Part shown: in pieces, positions 26,523 to 35,673 of the stretch
How the letters are laid out: the number at the start of each line of letters is the position of its first letter
Position numbering within the stretch: the first letter of the stretch is position 1
From: Eubacterium sp.
Lineage (GTDB): Bacteria; Bacillota; Clostridia; Lachnospirales; Lachnospiraceae
Reading direction: 5' to 3'
Assembly: GCA_017619835.1 (NCBI GenBank)
Contig: JAFZRN010000014.1
Location: 48,237 to 112,236 of the forward strand
Length of the DNA: 64,000 nt
The notes under the pieces: generated by a model
Told to the model about the DNA's origin: nothing
What the model saw: only the letters and a program-made list of their open reading frames with translations
Databases searched by the model: none
Program-made: the position numbers and the translations under genes

Positions 26523-27395
26523 ATGAGCTATAAATATATAGAAAATGAACCTATGAGCAGACATACCACCTTTAAGACAGGCGGTGTGGCTAAGAGCTTT
26601 TATCAGATAAATGACATCGGGGATCTTAAAGCTGTAATGAAGATCCTTTCAGAATCAGGAGAGAAGCCCCTTATAATCGGTAACGGCAGCAATCTTCTTA
26701 TCTCGGATAAGGGAATTGACAGGCCTGTTATTGATATGAGAAGTGGCTTTGATTTTATTGAGGTTAAAGATGATATAATTCATGCCGGTGCAGGTGCCAT
26801 TCTTTCAAAGGTATCCACCGAAGCATATAATAACAGCCTTTCTGGACTTGAATTTGCTCACGGAATTCCCGGAACAGTCGGCGGTGCCGTATATATGAAT
26901 GCCGGTGCTTACGGCGGAGAGATAAAGGATGTTGCCGTAAGTGTTGATGCACTTATCGGCGGCGATGAGGTTGTGATTCCTGCAGAAGAGATGGATTTTT
27001 CTTATAGACATAGCAAAGCTATGGAAGAAGATATGATCATAACCGGTGTTACACTTAAGCTTAATAAAGGCAGTAAAGAAGAAATAAAAGAAGCCATGGA
27101 TGACTTTACCATGAGGCGAAAGGAAAAACAGCCTCTTGAATATCCAAGTGCAGGCTCGACATTTAAAAGGCCTGAAGGATATTTTGCGGGAAAGCTCATT
27201 ATGGACAGCGGTCTTGCAGGACTTAAAGTCGGCGGTGCCATGGTAAGTCCCAAGCATTGCGGCTTTATAATCAATTATGACAATGCTTCCTCGACTGATA
27301 TATATAACCTGATATGTAAGGTTCAGGAGGAGGTATATTCGAGATTTGGCGTTAAACTTGAACCTGAAGTAAAGATGATCGGAGATTTCAGTTAA
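26523..27395 (+). CDS. murB: UDP-N-acetylenolpyruvoylglucosamine reductase
   Basis: A 290-residue FAD enzyme reducing UDP-GlcNAc-enolpyruvate to UDP-MurNAc in peptidoglycan precursor synthesis. FAD-binding segments PLIIGNGSNLLISD and GIPGTVGGAVYMNAGAYGGE, the YRHSK motif, the catalytic-Ser region PSAGSTFKRP and the closing LEPEVKMIG Glu are present. Length fits the short MurB type. It lies directly before rapZ-whiA, an order seen in other Clostridia that ties wall precursor flux to RapZ/WhiA regulation. Confidence 0.96.
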   Translation: MSYKYIENEPMSRHTTFKTGGVAKSFYQINDIGDLKAVMKILSESGEKPLIIGNGSNLLISDKGIDRPVIDMRSGFDFIEVKDDIIHAGAGAILSKVSTEAYNNSLSGLEFAHGIPGTVGGAVYMNAGAYGGEIKDVAVSVDALIGGDEVVIPAEEMDFSYRHSKAMEEDMIITGVTLKLNKGSKEEIKEAMDDFTMRRKEKQPLEYPSAGSTFKRPEGYFAGKLIMDSGLAGLKVGGAMVSPKHCGFIINYDNASSTDIYNLICKVQEEVYSRFGVKLEPEVKMIGDFS

Positions 27396-27410
27396 TAAGG
27401 AGAAGGGGTT

Positions 27411-28292
27411 TTGCGTTTTGTGATCGTAACCGGCATGAGCGGAGCCGGAAAATCAACCGTACTTAAATCACTGGAAGATATGGGGTATTTTTGTGTGGAT
27501 AATCTTCCCGTGGCTCTGATAGACAGATTTGTCGGTCTTTCTATCGATAATAATTTTGAGAATGACAAGATCGCCATCGGAATAGATATAAGAAGTGGCG
27601 AAGCTTTGGGAGAGCTTTCTGTCTGCCTTAACAGACTGAGAGAGAATAAATTCAATTATGAGATCCTTTATCTTGATGCCTCTAACAAAACACTTGTTAA
27701 GAGATATAAGGAGACCAGAAGAGAACATCCGCTTCAGAGAGGAACATCTCTTGAAGAGGGTATAAACGAAGAGAGGAATAAGATCGATTTCCTTAAGAAG
27801 CTTGCGGATTATACGATCGATACCTCCGGGCTTCTTTCGAGAGAATTAAGGTCTGAGGTGGTAAAGCTTTTCTCTACTGATAAAGATTATACGAATATGA
27901 TCGTTACGATCATGTCCTTCGGTTATAAATTCGGTATTCCGCAGGATGCGGACTTTGTCTTTGATGTGAGATTCATGCCGAATCCGTATTATGAAGAAAG
28001 TCTCAGGAAGAAAACGGGAAATGATCCCGAAGTAAGGGAATATGTAATGGCTGCCGAAAGCAGTAAGAAATTCCTTGATGAGCTTTCTAAGCTTATGAAA
28101 TTTGTGACAAATGAGTTCATTAGCAGTGAAGACAGACATCAGCTTGTTATAGCAGTCGGATGTACAGGTGGCCGTCACAGGTCCGTTACGATTGCTAATG
28201 AGCTTCATCAGTTAATGTCGAGTCTTCCTTACTCAGTAAGAGTGTTCCACCGTGATATAGCCAATGATACGTATGTGAAGGGCGAAGCCTGA
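27411..28292 (+). CDS. rapZ: RapZ-family nucleotide-binding regulator
   Basis: A 293-residue protein of the RapZ/YvcJ family. It has Walker A GMSGAGKST at the N-terminus and the conserved C-terminal domain with VGCTGGRHRSVTIANEL. In E. coli RapZ controls glucosamine-6-phosphate synthase through small RNAs; in Firmicutes YvcJ binds nucleotides and its role is less clear. Start is TTG 27411 after AAGGAGAAGGGG. The last base of the stop overlaps the whiA ATG. The usual yvcK/glmR gene between rapZ and whiA is absent here. Confidence 0.94.
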   Translation: MRFVIVTGMSGAGKSTVLKSLEDMGYFCVDNLPVALIDRFVGLSIDNNFENDKIAIGIDIRSGEALGELSVCLNRLRENKFNYEILYLDASNKTLVKRYKETRREHPLQRGTSLEEGINEERNKIDFLKKLADYTIDTSGLLSRELRSEVVKLFSTDKDYTNMIVTIMSFGYKFGIPQDADFVFDVRFMPNPYYEESLRKKTGNDPEVREYVMAAESSKKFLDELSKLMKFVTNEFISSEDRHQLVIAVGCTGGRHRSVTIANELHQLMSSLPYSVRVFHRDIANDTYVKGEA

Positions 28293-29218
28293 TGTCATTT
28301 TCGTCAGATGTAAAAACTGAACTGGCCGCAAATTATCCAAAGAGCATTCATTGCAGAAAAGCCGAGATTGCCGGGATAATCACGGTAAACGGCCGAATGG
28401 AGATCATTGATGATAAGGAAGTACTTATCATCAGAGCCGAAAATTTTCTTCTTGAGGAAAAGATCAGAAAGCTTTTAAGTATGGTAGCCGAGATCGATAA
28501 ATCGGATCCTGTGCTTATGCATGAAAAAATGCATCACAGAAAGCTTGTTATTGAAAATGATTCGGTTATCGAAATGTGCTTTGACAGGCTTAAGCTTGTA
28601 AGAAACGGTCCGTATCTTTCGATAAATGATATGGTCATCGAGAGAAACTGCTGTAAGCAGAGTTATTTAAGAGGCGCATTTCTTGCAGGAGGCTCCATTG
28701 GAAGTCCCGAAAAGACCTACCAGCTCAGTATTACGACTTCAAGAAAAGAGGATGCCGAAAGGCTTCTTAAGATAATAAATGCACAGCATCTTGTGGCAAG
28801 AATACAGAGCAAGAATGAAAAATATGTTGTGTATATTAAAGATGGCGACACCATTTCCGAACTACTCGGAACTGTCGGTGCGGTAAACAGCCTGATGGAG
28901 TTTGAGAATATACGTATTCTCAAGGATATCAGGAACAGCGTTAACCGCGAAGTTAACTGTGATACGGCCAATATGGCTAAAACAGCTTCGGCTGCTTCAA
29001 AGCAGCTGAATGATATTAAGTTAATTAAGGAGAGAAACGGATTTGCAGACCTTCCCGAATCATTAAGAGTCGTTGCCGAGGCACGGCTTGAGAATCCGCT
29101 ACTTTCCATAAAAGAGCTTGGTGAGATGATGAACCCCCCATTATCTAAGTCGTGCATCAATCACCGTATGAGGAAGCTCAGTTTAATAGCAGACGAGTAT
29201 ACAAAGAGGAGAAATTAA
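28292..29218 (+). CDS. whiA: WhiA sporulation/cell-division transcription regulator
   Basis: A 308-residue protein with a degenerate LAGLIDADG homing-endonuclease fold (FLAGGSIGSPEKTYQL around 130) and a C-terminal helix-turn-helix (NPPLSKSCINHRMRKL). In Actinobacteria WhiA activates sporulation-division genes; in Bacillus it affects division and metabolism and may act on nucleoid segregation. It starts one base inside the rapZ stop and ends 1 base before the HPr-like gene, so all three are one tightly coupled unit. Confidence 0.94.
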   Translation: MSFSSDVKTELAANYPKSIHCRKAEIAGIITVNGRMEIIDDKEVLIIRAENFLLEEKIRKLLSMVAEIDKSDPVLMHEKMHHRKLVIENDSVIEMCFDRLKLVRNGPYLSINDMVIERNCCKQSYLRGAFLAGGSIGSPEKTYQLSITTSRKEDAERLLKIINAQHLVARIQSKNEKYVVYIKDGDTISELLGTVGAVNSLMEFENIRILKDIRNSVNREVNCDTANMAKTASAASKQLNDIKLIKERNGFADLPESLRVVAEARLENPLLSIKELGEMMNPPLSKSCINHRMRKLSLIADEYTKRRN

Positions 29219-29219
29219 G

Positions 29220-29477
29220 ATGGTACAAAAGAAATTCACCGTAAGTATCCCGAAGTTTGATGAAGCAAGACCGGTAGCTGAGATAGTTCAGACTGCAAGC
29301 AGATATAGCAGCGCTGTATATTTTATCTCCGGAAGTAAGAAGATAAACGCAAAAAGCATCATGGGAATGATGAGCCTCGGACTCTGCAACAATGAGGAAA
29401 TCGAGGTTGAAGCATCAGGTGATGATGAAGAAGATGCAGTTGATGCGATCATCGGTTATATGACCGCTTCAGTATAG
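29220..29477 (+). CDS. crh: Crh-like HPr paralogue with Glu at position 15
   Basis: An 85-residue HPr-fold protein. The PTS phosphorylation site, normally His15 in GIHARP, is FDEARP with Glu at exactly position 15, so it cannot accept phosphate from Enzyme I. The regulatory Ser46 and its surroundings (KINAKSIMGMMSLG) are fully kept. This is the pattern of B. subtilis Crh (Gln15, Ser46), which acts only as a CcpA co-effector after phosphorylation by HprK. B. subtilis crh also follows yvcJ(rapZ)-yvcK-whiA, matching this order. Naming it Crh rests on these residues and on synteny. Confidence 0.85.
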   Translation: MVQKKFTVSIPKFDEARPVAEIVQTASRYSSAVYFISGSKKINAKSIMGMMSLGLCNNEEIEVEASGDDEEDAVDAIIGYMTASV

Positions 29478-29508
29478 TGTTTATACGACTTATTCTGTGT
29501 ATGTTCTA

Positions 29509-29548
29509 TTGCTACTTGGTTCAAATTGTGTTATAATTCTAATTTGAA
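29509..29548 (+). promoter_or_regulatory. Sigma-A promoter overlapped by an 8-bp inverted repeat
   Basis: TTGCTA (29509-29514), 17-base spacer, TATAAT (29532-29537). Arms TTCAAATT (29520-29527) and AATTTGAA (29541-29548) bracket the -10 symmetrically, as an operator might. It drives the Sel1-repeat gene. Confidence 0.6.
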
Positions 29549-29586
29549 ACTGGCATTTTGTACTTAATGTAGAGGAGAACCGGGGA

Positions 29587-32319
29587 ATGGGATTTTTTAG
29601 TAACCTAAAGGACAGAATTACAGCCATTACACCGTTCGGTGGAGGCAAAAAATCAAACAAGAGTACCGTTGAACTTCAATACGATAAGGCTATGAGTCTT
29701 ATGGAAAATGCTAACGGTAAAGATGCAGTTGAGATTCTTGAGGGTATCGGCGATATCGGTTATAACGATCAGAGCTATAAGAATCTTGGACTTGATGCGC
29801 TTAAAGTGCTCAGTGAATTCTTCGAAACAGGAAGATATTCAAATGCCAAGATCGATAAGGACCTCAATAAAGCTGCAACCTATCTTGAGAAATATTGTAA
29901 TCTTTCGAATGATCCCGAAAGTGTCTACAAAACTGCGAAGATGTATCTTGAAGCGCAGAACTTTTCCAAGGCTATTTCTCTTTTTGAAAAAGCAACCCAG
30001 CTTGGTGTTAAATCAGCATATATGAATCTTGGTTCCATCTATGAGAACGGTCTCAGCCGTATCGATGAGTATGGAAACAAGAGTGAGTTTATTGTTCCCA
30101 TCGACCTTGACCGTGCCATGGCCTGGTATAAGCAGCTTGCTGATCTCGGTGATGAGAATGCCATGAAGGCTTACGACAGAGTTGAGTATGCAAGCCAGCA
30201 TACAGACTCCCTTGAGTTTGAGGAGAAGGATAAGCTCTATACAGAGATATCCGAGAAGCGTAAGGAGAAGGGTAAGGAACCTCGTTATAAGGTTATCGAT
30301 CCCGCTTCACTTCAGTATCAGTATACCTATGTTCATAACCAGGTAGACGGATATATCCACAAGCTTCCCAAGGACTGGGTTAAGACGATCAATGAAGAAA
30401 CAGACGAAGAGTATTATGCTCCGAGTCTTACATACAAGGACTTTGAGATGTATGTAAGCTATGACAGTATCCCGAGAGAGTCCAAGAAAACTCTTGAGAA
30501 TTATCTGAGATACTGTAATGACGCTTTTGAAGAAGAGCTTCAGCTCAAGTCCTATATAACTGAATATGCAGACGGTATATGTACAACCTTCTATCATAAG
30601 GAAATGAACAAGGGTATCGTTACATTTGCTTTCTATCAGGGCAGACGTCTTGCATGTATGAGATTCGTGTGTGCTACCATGGAGATCATAGAGCAGTATG
30701 AAGAGATAATCTTCGAGACTGCGAACTCATTTGCATTCGTAAATCCTACACGTGTCAGCGACCAGAGCCTGAACCGTAAGGATAATCAGTACTACAGTGA
30801 AGCAGTTTACTGCTATTACCTTGAGGACTATGAAGGTGCCATGACCAATGCAAAGCAGGCACTTAAGCTTGGTTCGATCAAGGCAAGTTATCTGCTTATA
30901 GATCTTTACTTCGATAAGGATTCACCTTATCGTGATATCGAAAAGACTATCAGCTATGCAAAACAGCTCTTCGAAGCTACCAAGGATCCGGATCTTGCTT
31001 TCCTTATCGGTAATATCTTCGATCAGGAGAGAAAAGATTATACAAAGGCTCTGAAGTGGTATGAGGATGCCGAGAGACTCGGACATAAGAGAGTTCCTTT
31101 CTATCTTGGACGTTTCTACTATTACGGACTTCTGTCTACAGGAAGAGACGGAGACAAGGCATTAAGATATTTCCAGGAAGCCGAGAAGAACGGTATTACC
31201 GAAGCTGCCGCTTATATCAGTGATATCAAGGATCTCCACGGTGAGAACCTTCAGGCTGCAGTTGAAAAATGGGAAAGAGCCGTTCAGGCCGGTTCCGGTG
31301 CTACAGCTCTTAAAGTTGCTCTTATGAAGCAGAGCCAGGTATTCTTTATCGCAAATGATTACGAGATAGAGAAATCCTTCCTTGAAGCCCTGGGTCTTGG
31401 AAGTACACAGGCTGCTTATGAGCTTGGTAAGATATATGAGAGACAGGAATTACAGCCTGATTTCCAGGGTGAGAAGAAGTCTCTTAAGTATTTCGAGAAG
31501 GCATTTGATAGCAAGTATGAGGACTTCGATAAGGAGAACCTCTTCAAGGTTATTCAGTATAAGGAAGAGAAGGGTATCTCAGAAGAAGAGCTTATCAATC
31601 TCTATATGCAGAATGCAGCCATGGCTTATGAGCCTGCTGTAGATAAGATCACTGAGAAGGTTAAATACCGTACACCTCAGATCAATGAGCTGTATAAAGC
31701 TCTTATGGCTACTGCCGAAGGCGGTGACGATGCAGCAATCATTTCCATGAATAAGCTGGAGAAGACCTATCCCGAGCTTGTTATTGCAGAGCCTACACCT
31801 GAGCAGAAGGTTATCGAGAACAAATTCTTCAGACTTCTTGTTCCTCGTAACAGTGTAGCTACGATAGATGATGATGGCGGTACTATCAAGATTGCCGACT
31901 CGGTTATCGAGTTTGCCGTTGCAGAGCTTCCTATTAAGGTTGATAATGAAGAGGATTATCTTAAGATCTATAAGCTTATCCTTTCCGAGTATCTTCCTGA
32001 TGATAATGCGGATATCATCATCGCAAACAGCCGTATGATCGGTTCCGGTATGAGAGAATCCAAGGATAATGTGCATTCCTTCAGTATTCTCCTTATAAGC
32101 TCGAAGAACCAGTATCTCTTCAAGCTCAGCTCACGTGACAGACGTCAGATGATCTCATTCAAGGATGAGCTTACTCAGATTGCCAAGTCACTTGTTGAGA
32201 CCGGTGAGATCTACATATCCGAGGATGGAACCAGACGTAATATCGGTATTGCGGCTATGCTCCGTGCTACTGAGGGTGGATTCCTCTCAATCGGTAAAGG
32301 AAAAGAAGACGAAGAATAA
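29587..32319 (+). CDS. Large Sel1/TPR-repeat protein
   Basis: A 910-residue soluble protein dominated by Sel1-like helical repeats: AMAWYKQLADLGDENAM, FEKATQLGVKSAYMNLGSIYENG, ALKWYEDAERLGHKRVPFYLG and others, spread over about 30-200 and 410-700. Between them (about 230-385) lies a non-repeat domain. The C-terminal part (about 735-890) again looks like a separate alpha/beta domain. There is no signal peptide. Sel1 proteins act as scaffolds for protein complexes, often in signalling or envelope stress; the partner is unknown. A short Gly/Lys-rich N-terminal stretch (PFGGGKKSNKS) follows an amphipathic start (FFSNLKDRITAI), which could bind membrane. It is a monocistronic gene ending before the FMN riboswitch. 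Confidence 0.8.
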   Translation: MGFFSNLKDRITAITPFGGGKKSNKSTVELQYDKAMSLMENANGKDAVEILEGIGDIGYNDQSYKNLGLDALKVLSEFFETGRYSNAKIDKDLNKAATYLEKYCNLSNDPESVYKTAKMYLEAQNFSKAISLFEKATQLGVKSAYMNLGSIYENGLSRIDEYGNKSEFIVPIDLDRAMAWYKQLADLGDENAMKAYDRVEYASQHTDSLEFEEKDKLYTEISEKRKEKGKEPRYKVIDPASLQYQYTYVHNQVDGYIHKLPKDWVKTINEETDEEYYAPSLTYKDFEMYVSYDSIPRESKKTLENYLRYCNDAFEEELQLKSYITEYADGICTTFYHKEMNKGIVTFAFYQGRRLACMRFVCATMEIIEQYEEIIFETANSFAFVNPTRVSDQSLNRKDNQYYSEAVYCYYLEDYEGAMTNAKQALKLGSIKASYLLIDLYFDKDSPYRDIEKTISYAKQLFEATKDPDLAFLIGNIFDQERKDYTKALKWYEDAERLGHKRVPFYLGRFYYYGLLSTGRDGDKALRYFQEAEKNGITEAAAYISDIKDLHGENLQAAVEKWERAVQAGSGATALKVALMKQSQVFFIANDYEIEKSFLEALGLGSTQAAYELGKIYERQELQPDFQGEKKSLKYFEKAFDSKYEDFDKENLFKVIQYKEEKGISEEELINLYMQNAAMAYEPAVDKITEKVKYRTPQINELYKALMATAEGGDDAAIISMNKLEKTYPELVIAEPTPEQKVIENKFFRLLVPRNSVATIDDDGGTIKIADSVIEFAVAELPIKVDNEEDYLKIYKLILSEYLPDDNADIIIANSRMIGSGMRESKDNVHSFSILLISSKNQYLFKLSSRDRRQMISFKDELTQIAKSLVETGEIYISEDGTRRNIGIAAMLRATEGGFLSIGKGKEDEE

Positions 32320-32330
32320 AATTTTAAATA

Positions 32331-32438
32331 ACTCAGGGCAGGGTGTAATTCCCGACCGGCGGTATAGCCCGCGAGCTGCTTTGCAGCAGATTCTGTTAGA
32401 TTCAGAAGCCGACAGTATAGTCTGGATGTGAGAGTATA
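32331..32438 (+). promoter_or_regulatory. FMN riboswitch (RFN element)
   Basis: Carries the diagnostic strings of the RFN aptamer: CTCAGGGCAGGGTG, AATTCCCGACCGGCGGTA, AGCCCGCGAGC, a variable hairpin (GCTGCTTTGCAGC), GAAGCCGACAGT and AGTCTGGATG. A terminator follows at 32447. It controls ribD-ribE-ribBA-ribH: FMN binding should favour the terminator and lower riboflavin synthesis. Confidence 0.97.
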
Positions 32439-32446
32439 TAGCAGAC

Positions 32447-32472
32447 GCCCTGGTATTAGTGCCGGGGTTTTT
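32447..32472 (+). terminator. Expression-platform terminator of the FMN riboswitch
   Basis: CCCTGG (32448-32453) pairs with CCGGGG (32462-32467) and is followed by TTTTT; it lies between the aptamer and the ribD ribosome-binding site. Confidence 0.8.
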
Positions 32473-32496
32473 GCTTTATGTAATATAAGGGGGTGT

Positions 32497-33609
32497 ATGA
32501 TATTGTCATACGACAGAAAATTTATGCAGCGTGCAATAGAGCTGGCTTTAAAGGGTAAGGGGAAGGTTAATCCTAATCCGGTTGTTGGCGCTGTGATCGT
32601 TAAAGATGGTAAGGTTATCGGAGAAGGATACCATACGGCATATGGTGAGCTTCATGCTGAAAGAGAAGCTATAAAGAGTGCTGAGGAGAAGGGATTCTCA
32701 TGTCAGGGGGCCGAGATGTATGTAACTCTCGAGCCATGTTGTCATGCGGGAAAACAGCCTCCATGTACAGATGCGATAATTGATGCCGGTATCAAAAGAG
32801 TTTATGTCGGTTCAGAGGATCCGAATCCGCTCGTATCCGGAAATGGCATCTGGAAGCTTCGTGAAAAAGGAATATCCGTAGTCACTAATTCTATGAAAAA
32901 GGAATGTGACAGGCTTAATCCTATATTCTTCCACTATATAACCACCAACAGGCCATACGTAATGTATAAGTATGCCATGACCATCGATGGCAAGACTGCT
33001 ACAAAGGAAAAGAAGAGCATGTGGATCTCTTCCGAAGAAAGCAGGGCTCTTGTTCAGGAATACAGAAATGAGTATATGGCTATCATGGTCGGAATAGGTA
33101 CTGTTCTTAAGGATGATCCCAGTCTTATGTGTCACAAGGATGGCGGACGTAATCCTATAAGGATAATCTGTGACAGTGATCTCAGGATACCATTTAATTC
33201 AAAGATAGTTCAGACCTCTAAAGAGGTTAAGACTTATATAGCTTCTCTTTCCGAAAATGAGAAGAGAAACAGGCAGAAGATAAGAGAGCTTAAGGATTAT
33301 GGGATTGGTACGCTTCTTATACCAAGAGGTGAGGATGGCAAGATCAATCTCGAAAAACTGATGGATCAGCTTGGTAAGATGCATATTGATTCTGTTCTTC
33401 TTGAGGGCGGCGGAACGCTTGCCTGGAGTATGATGAGCAGTGGCTACGTTGATGAGATTAATTGCTTTATGGGTCCTAAAGTTTTCGGTGGTGAGGCTCC
33501 GACGCCTGTTGTCGGGGATGGTGTCGCCGAAGTTGGCGATGCTTTCCAGTATAAGCTGGATGAGGTGCGCATGGTAGGACCGGATGCTTTGATCACGTAT
33601 AGGAAGTAG
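32497..33609 (+). CDS. ribD: Riboflavin biosynthesis deaminase/reductase
   Basis: A bifunctional enzyme of about 370 residues: N-terminal diaminohydroxyphosphoribosylaminopyrimidine deaminase with the zinc site HAEREAI and EPCCHAGKQPPCTDAI, then the 5-amino-6-(5-phosphoribosylamino)uracil reductase domain (TIDGKTA, VGIGTVLKDDPSL, LLEGGGTLAWSM). An open frame continues upstream through the riboswitch and is not used. ATG 32497 is annotated, but AAGGGGG at 32487-32493 is only 3 bases away, so TTG 32503 (9 bases away) may be the true start. First gene of the rib operon. Confidence 0.94.
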   Translation: MILSYDRKFMQRAIELALKGKGKVNPNPVVGAVIVKDGKVIGEGYHTAYGELHAEREAIKSAEEKGFSCQGAEMYVTLEPCCHAGKQPPCTDAIIDAGIKRVYVGSEDPNPLVSGNGIWKLREKGISVVTNSMKKECDRLNPIFFHYITTNRPYVMYKYAMTIDGKTATKEKKSMWISSEESRALVQEYRNEYMAIMVGIGTVLKDDPSLMCHKDGGRNPIRIICDSDLRIPFNSKIVQTSKEVKTYIASLSENEKRNRQKIRELKDYGIGTLLIPRGEDGKINLEKLMDQLGKMHIDSVLLEGGGTLAWSMMSSGYVDEINCFMGPKVFGGEAPTPVVGDGVAEVGDAFQYKLDEVRMVGPDALITYRK

Positions 33610-33616
33610 TGTGGGC

Positions 33617-33668
33617 GGCAGCTGTGAGTTGAATCGGGATGTTTGGGGCAGCTGTGAGTTGAAGCGGG
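33617..33668 (+). repeat. Tandem 22-bp direct repeat in the ribD-ribE gap
   Basis: GGCAGCTGTGAGTTGAA followed by TCGGG (33617-33638) and by GCGGG (33647-33668); one mismatch over 22 bases, 30-base period. It starts 8 bases after the ribD stop and runs into the hairpin at 33664-33740. Confidence 0.8.
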
Positions 33669-33740
33669 TATACCGCAACCATGTTCCCCTTCAAGTGCAG
33701 GAGAATGCACTTGAAGTGAAACAGGATTGCGACCTCCCGC
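33664..33740 (+). repeat. Long imperfect hairpin in the ribD-ribE gap
   Basis: Outer GCGGG/CCCGC pair, then CGCAACCATGTT with AACAGGATTGCG (10 of 12 pairs), and a perfect 11-bp top stem CTTCAAGTGCA/TGCACTTGAAG with a GGAGAA loop. There is no T-tract, so it is not a terminator. It lies within the rib operon and is richer in GC than the surroundings. Confidence 0.75.
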
Positions 33741-33810
33741 GCATACATATTAAAAACGGACGCTGCAAAAAAGAGAAAAAGAATTAAATTGATTTTGAAA
33801 AGGGTTTAGT

Positions 33811-34443
33811 GTGTTTACTGGGATAATTGAGGAAGTTGGGACAATTAAAAAGATTGTTAAAGGGAAGAAGTCGGAGGTTCTTGAGATTAAGGCATCGGAG
33901 ATTATGGATGATGTAAAGCTTGGGGACAGTGTGGCTGTTAATGGTGTTTGTCTTACTGTGACTGAGGTTCTTAAGGATGGTTTTAAGGCTGATGTTATGG
34001 CTGAGACTATGAGGAAGTCATCTCTTGACTCTGTTAAGGCCGGTTCTCATGTGAATCTTGAGAGGGCTATGAAGGCGGATTCCAGATTCGGCGGGCACAT
34101 GGTTTCGGGTCATATTGACGGGACCGGGACGATAAAAAAGCTTGAGAGGGAAGATAATGCCGTATGGTATACCATCTCAGCTGAAAGCGATATTATGAAG
34201 TTTATCGTTAAGAAGGGTTCTATTGCTATTGACGGTATCAGTCTTACGGTTGCCAATGTTTCTAAGGACAGCTTCAAGGTTTCAATCATTCCGCATACCC
34301 TGAAGGCTACAATCCTTGGAGAGAAGAAGGCCGGTGACAAGGTCAATCTTGAAAATGATATGATTGGTAAATATGTTTATAATTTCGTGAATAATAATAG
34401 AGACACATTTGAAAATATTTTATTGGAAAATGGTTTCATGTAG
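33811..34443 (+). CDS. ribE: Riboflavin synthase alpha subunit
   Basis: A 210-residue enzyme that dismutates two 6,7-dimethyl-8-ribityllumazine molecules to riboflavin. The start [10 protein letters not shown] and the duplicated lumazine-binding halves are visible ([11 protein letters not shown] and [11 protein letters not shown]; the halves begin at about 1 and 98). GTG start at 33811 after AAAGGG. It is separated from ribD by a 201-base gap with repeats, which is unusual for this operon, and followed by ribBA after 8 bases. Confidence 0.96.
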   Translation: MFTGIIEEVGTIKKIVKGKKSEVLEIKASEIMDDVKLGDSVAVNGVCLTVTEVLKDGFKADVMAETMRKSSLDSVKAGSHVNLERAMKADSRFGGHMVSGHIDGTGTIKKLEREDNAVWYTISAESDIMKFIVKKGSIAIDGISLTVANVSKDSFKVSIIPHTLKATILGEKKAGDKVNLENDMIGKYVYNFVNNNRDTFENILLENGFM

Positions 34444-34451
34444 GAAAAATT

Positions 34452-35657
34452 ATGGATCAGAGACTAAATACAATTGAAGAAATACTTGAAGATATGCGTA
34501 TCGGAAAACCTGTCATCATCATGGATGACAAGTCCAGGGAAAATGAGGGCGATATCATATTTGCTGCAGAGTTTGCTACTACTGAAAATGTCAACTTAAT
34601 GGCAAAGTATGCAAGAGGCCTCATCTGTATGCCGATGGATGAAAGCTACAGTGACAGGTTCAATCTTCCCCAGATGTGCATTGTCAATACAGATAATCAT
34701 GCGACGGCATTTTCGGTATCGATAGATCATATCAGCACGACAACAGGTATATCCGCAGTTGAAAGAGGCTTAACCGCAAGAATGTTTGTGGATGAAGCTT
34801 CAAAGCCGGAGGATTTCAGAAAGCCGGGGCATATGTTCCCGCTTCAGGCTAAGACAGGCGGTGTTATCGAAAGACCGGGACATACGGAAGCGACTGTTGA
34901 CCTTTGTAAGATTGCAGGACTTAAACCGGTCGGACTTTGCTGTGAGATCATGAATGACGACGGCACCATGGCAAGATTTGACGATCTGATCGAGTTTTCG
35001 AAGGTTCATAACCTTAAGATATCTACGATACGTGATCTTGTAAGATACAGAAAAGAACACGAGGTATTTGTCGAAGAGGTTACCAAGGCAAAGTTACCTA
35101 CGAGATACGGCGAGTTCACGATCCACGGCTTTATCAATAAGCTTAATGGTGAGCACCATGTTGCGCTTACTATGGGTGAGATAAATGAGACCGATGATAT
35201 ACTGGTAAGAGTACATTCCGAGTGCCTTACGGGTGATGCTTTCGGTTCGGCCAAATGTGACTGCGGCCAGCAGCTTGACAGCGCCCTTAAAATGATCGCA
35301 AACGAGGGAAGAGGTATTCTCTTATATATGAGGCAGGAAGGACGTGGAATAGGCCTTATAAACAAGATCAGGGCATATGCTTTGCAGGATCTGGGAAGAG
35401 ATACCGTTCAGGCAAATGTTGAGCTGGGATTTCCGCCTGATGCAAGAGATTATACTATTGGTACTCAGATACTAGTCGCGCTCGGTGTCAGGAAAATGAG
35501 ACTATTAACCAACAATCCCGACAAGGTATACGGCTTAAAGGGTTATAATCTCGATATAGTTGAGAGAGTTCCGCTGGAGATCGAACCTTCAGCTTATGAT
35601 ATATTCTATTTAAGGACCAAAAAAGAAAAAATGGGTCACATGTTAAACGAGGTTTAA
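34452..35657 (+). CDS. ribBA: Bifunctional DHBP synthase / GTP cyclohydrolase II
   Basis: A 401-residue fusion giving both riboflavin precursors. Residues about 1-205 are 3,4-dihydroxy-2-butanone-4-phosphate synthase ([16 protein letters not shown] acidic site; [12 protein letters not shown]). Residues about 206-401 are GTP cyclohydrolase II with the zinc cysteines in [16 protein letters not shown] and the catalytic [14 protein letters not shown]. Motifs for both activities are complete. It lies between ribE and ribH, 16 bases before ribH. Confidence 0.97.
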   Translation: MDQRLNTIEEILEDMRIGKPVIIMDDKSRENEGDIIFAAEFATTENVNLMAKYARGLICMPMDESYSDRFNLPQMCIVNTDNHATAFSVSIDHISTTTGISAVERGLTARMFVDEASKPEDFRKPGHMFPLQAKTGGVIERPGHTEATVDLCKIAGLKPVGLCCEIMNDDGTMARFDDLIEFSKVHNLKISTIRDLVRYRKEHEVFVEEVTKAKLPTRYGEFTIHGFINKLNGEHHVALTMGEINETDDILVRVHSECLTGDAFGSAKCDCGQQLDSALKMIANEGRGILLYMRQEGRGIGLINKIRAYALQDLGRDTVQANVELGFPPDARDYTIGTQILVALGVRKMRLLTNNPDKVYGLKGYNLDIVERVPLEIEPSAYDIFYLRTKKEKMGHMLNEV

Positions 35658-35673
35658 ACAGGAGGAAATAATA

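Noticed and set aside
33444-33710. Minus-strand open frame across the ribD end and the repeat gap
   Set aside because: Lies mostly over the well-supported ribD gene, repeats the translated direct repeat, and has no start signal.
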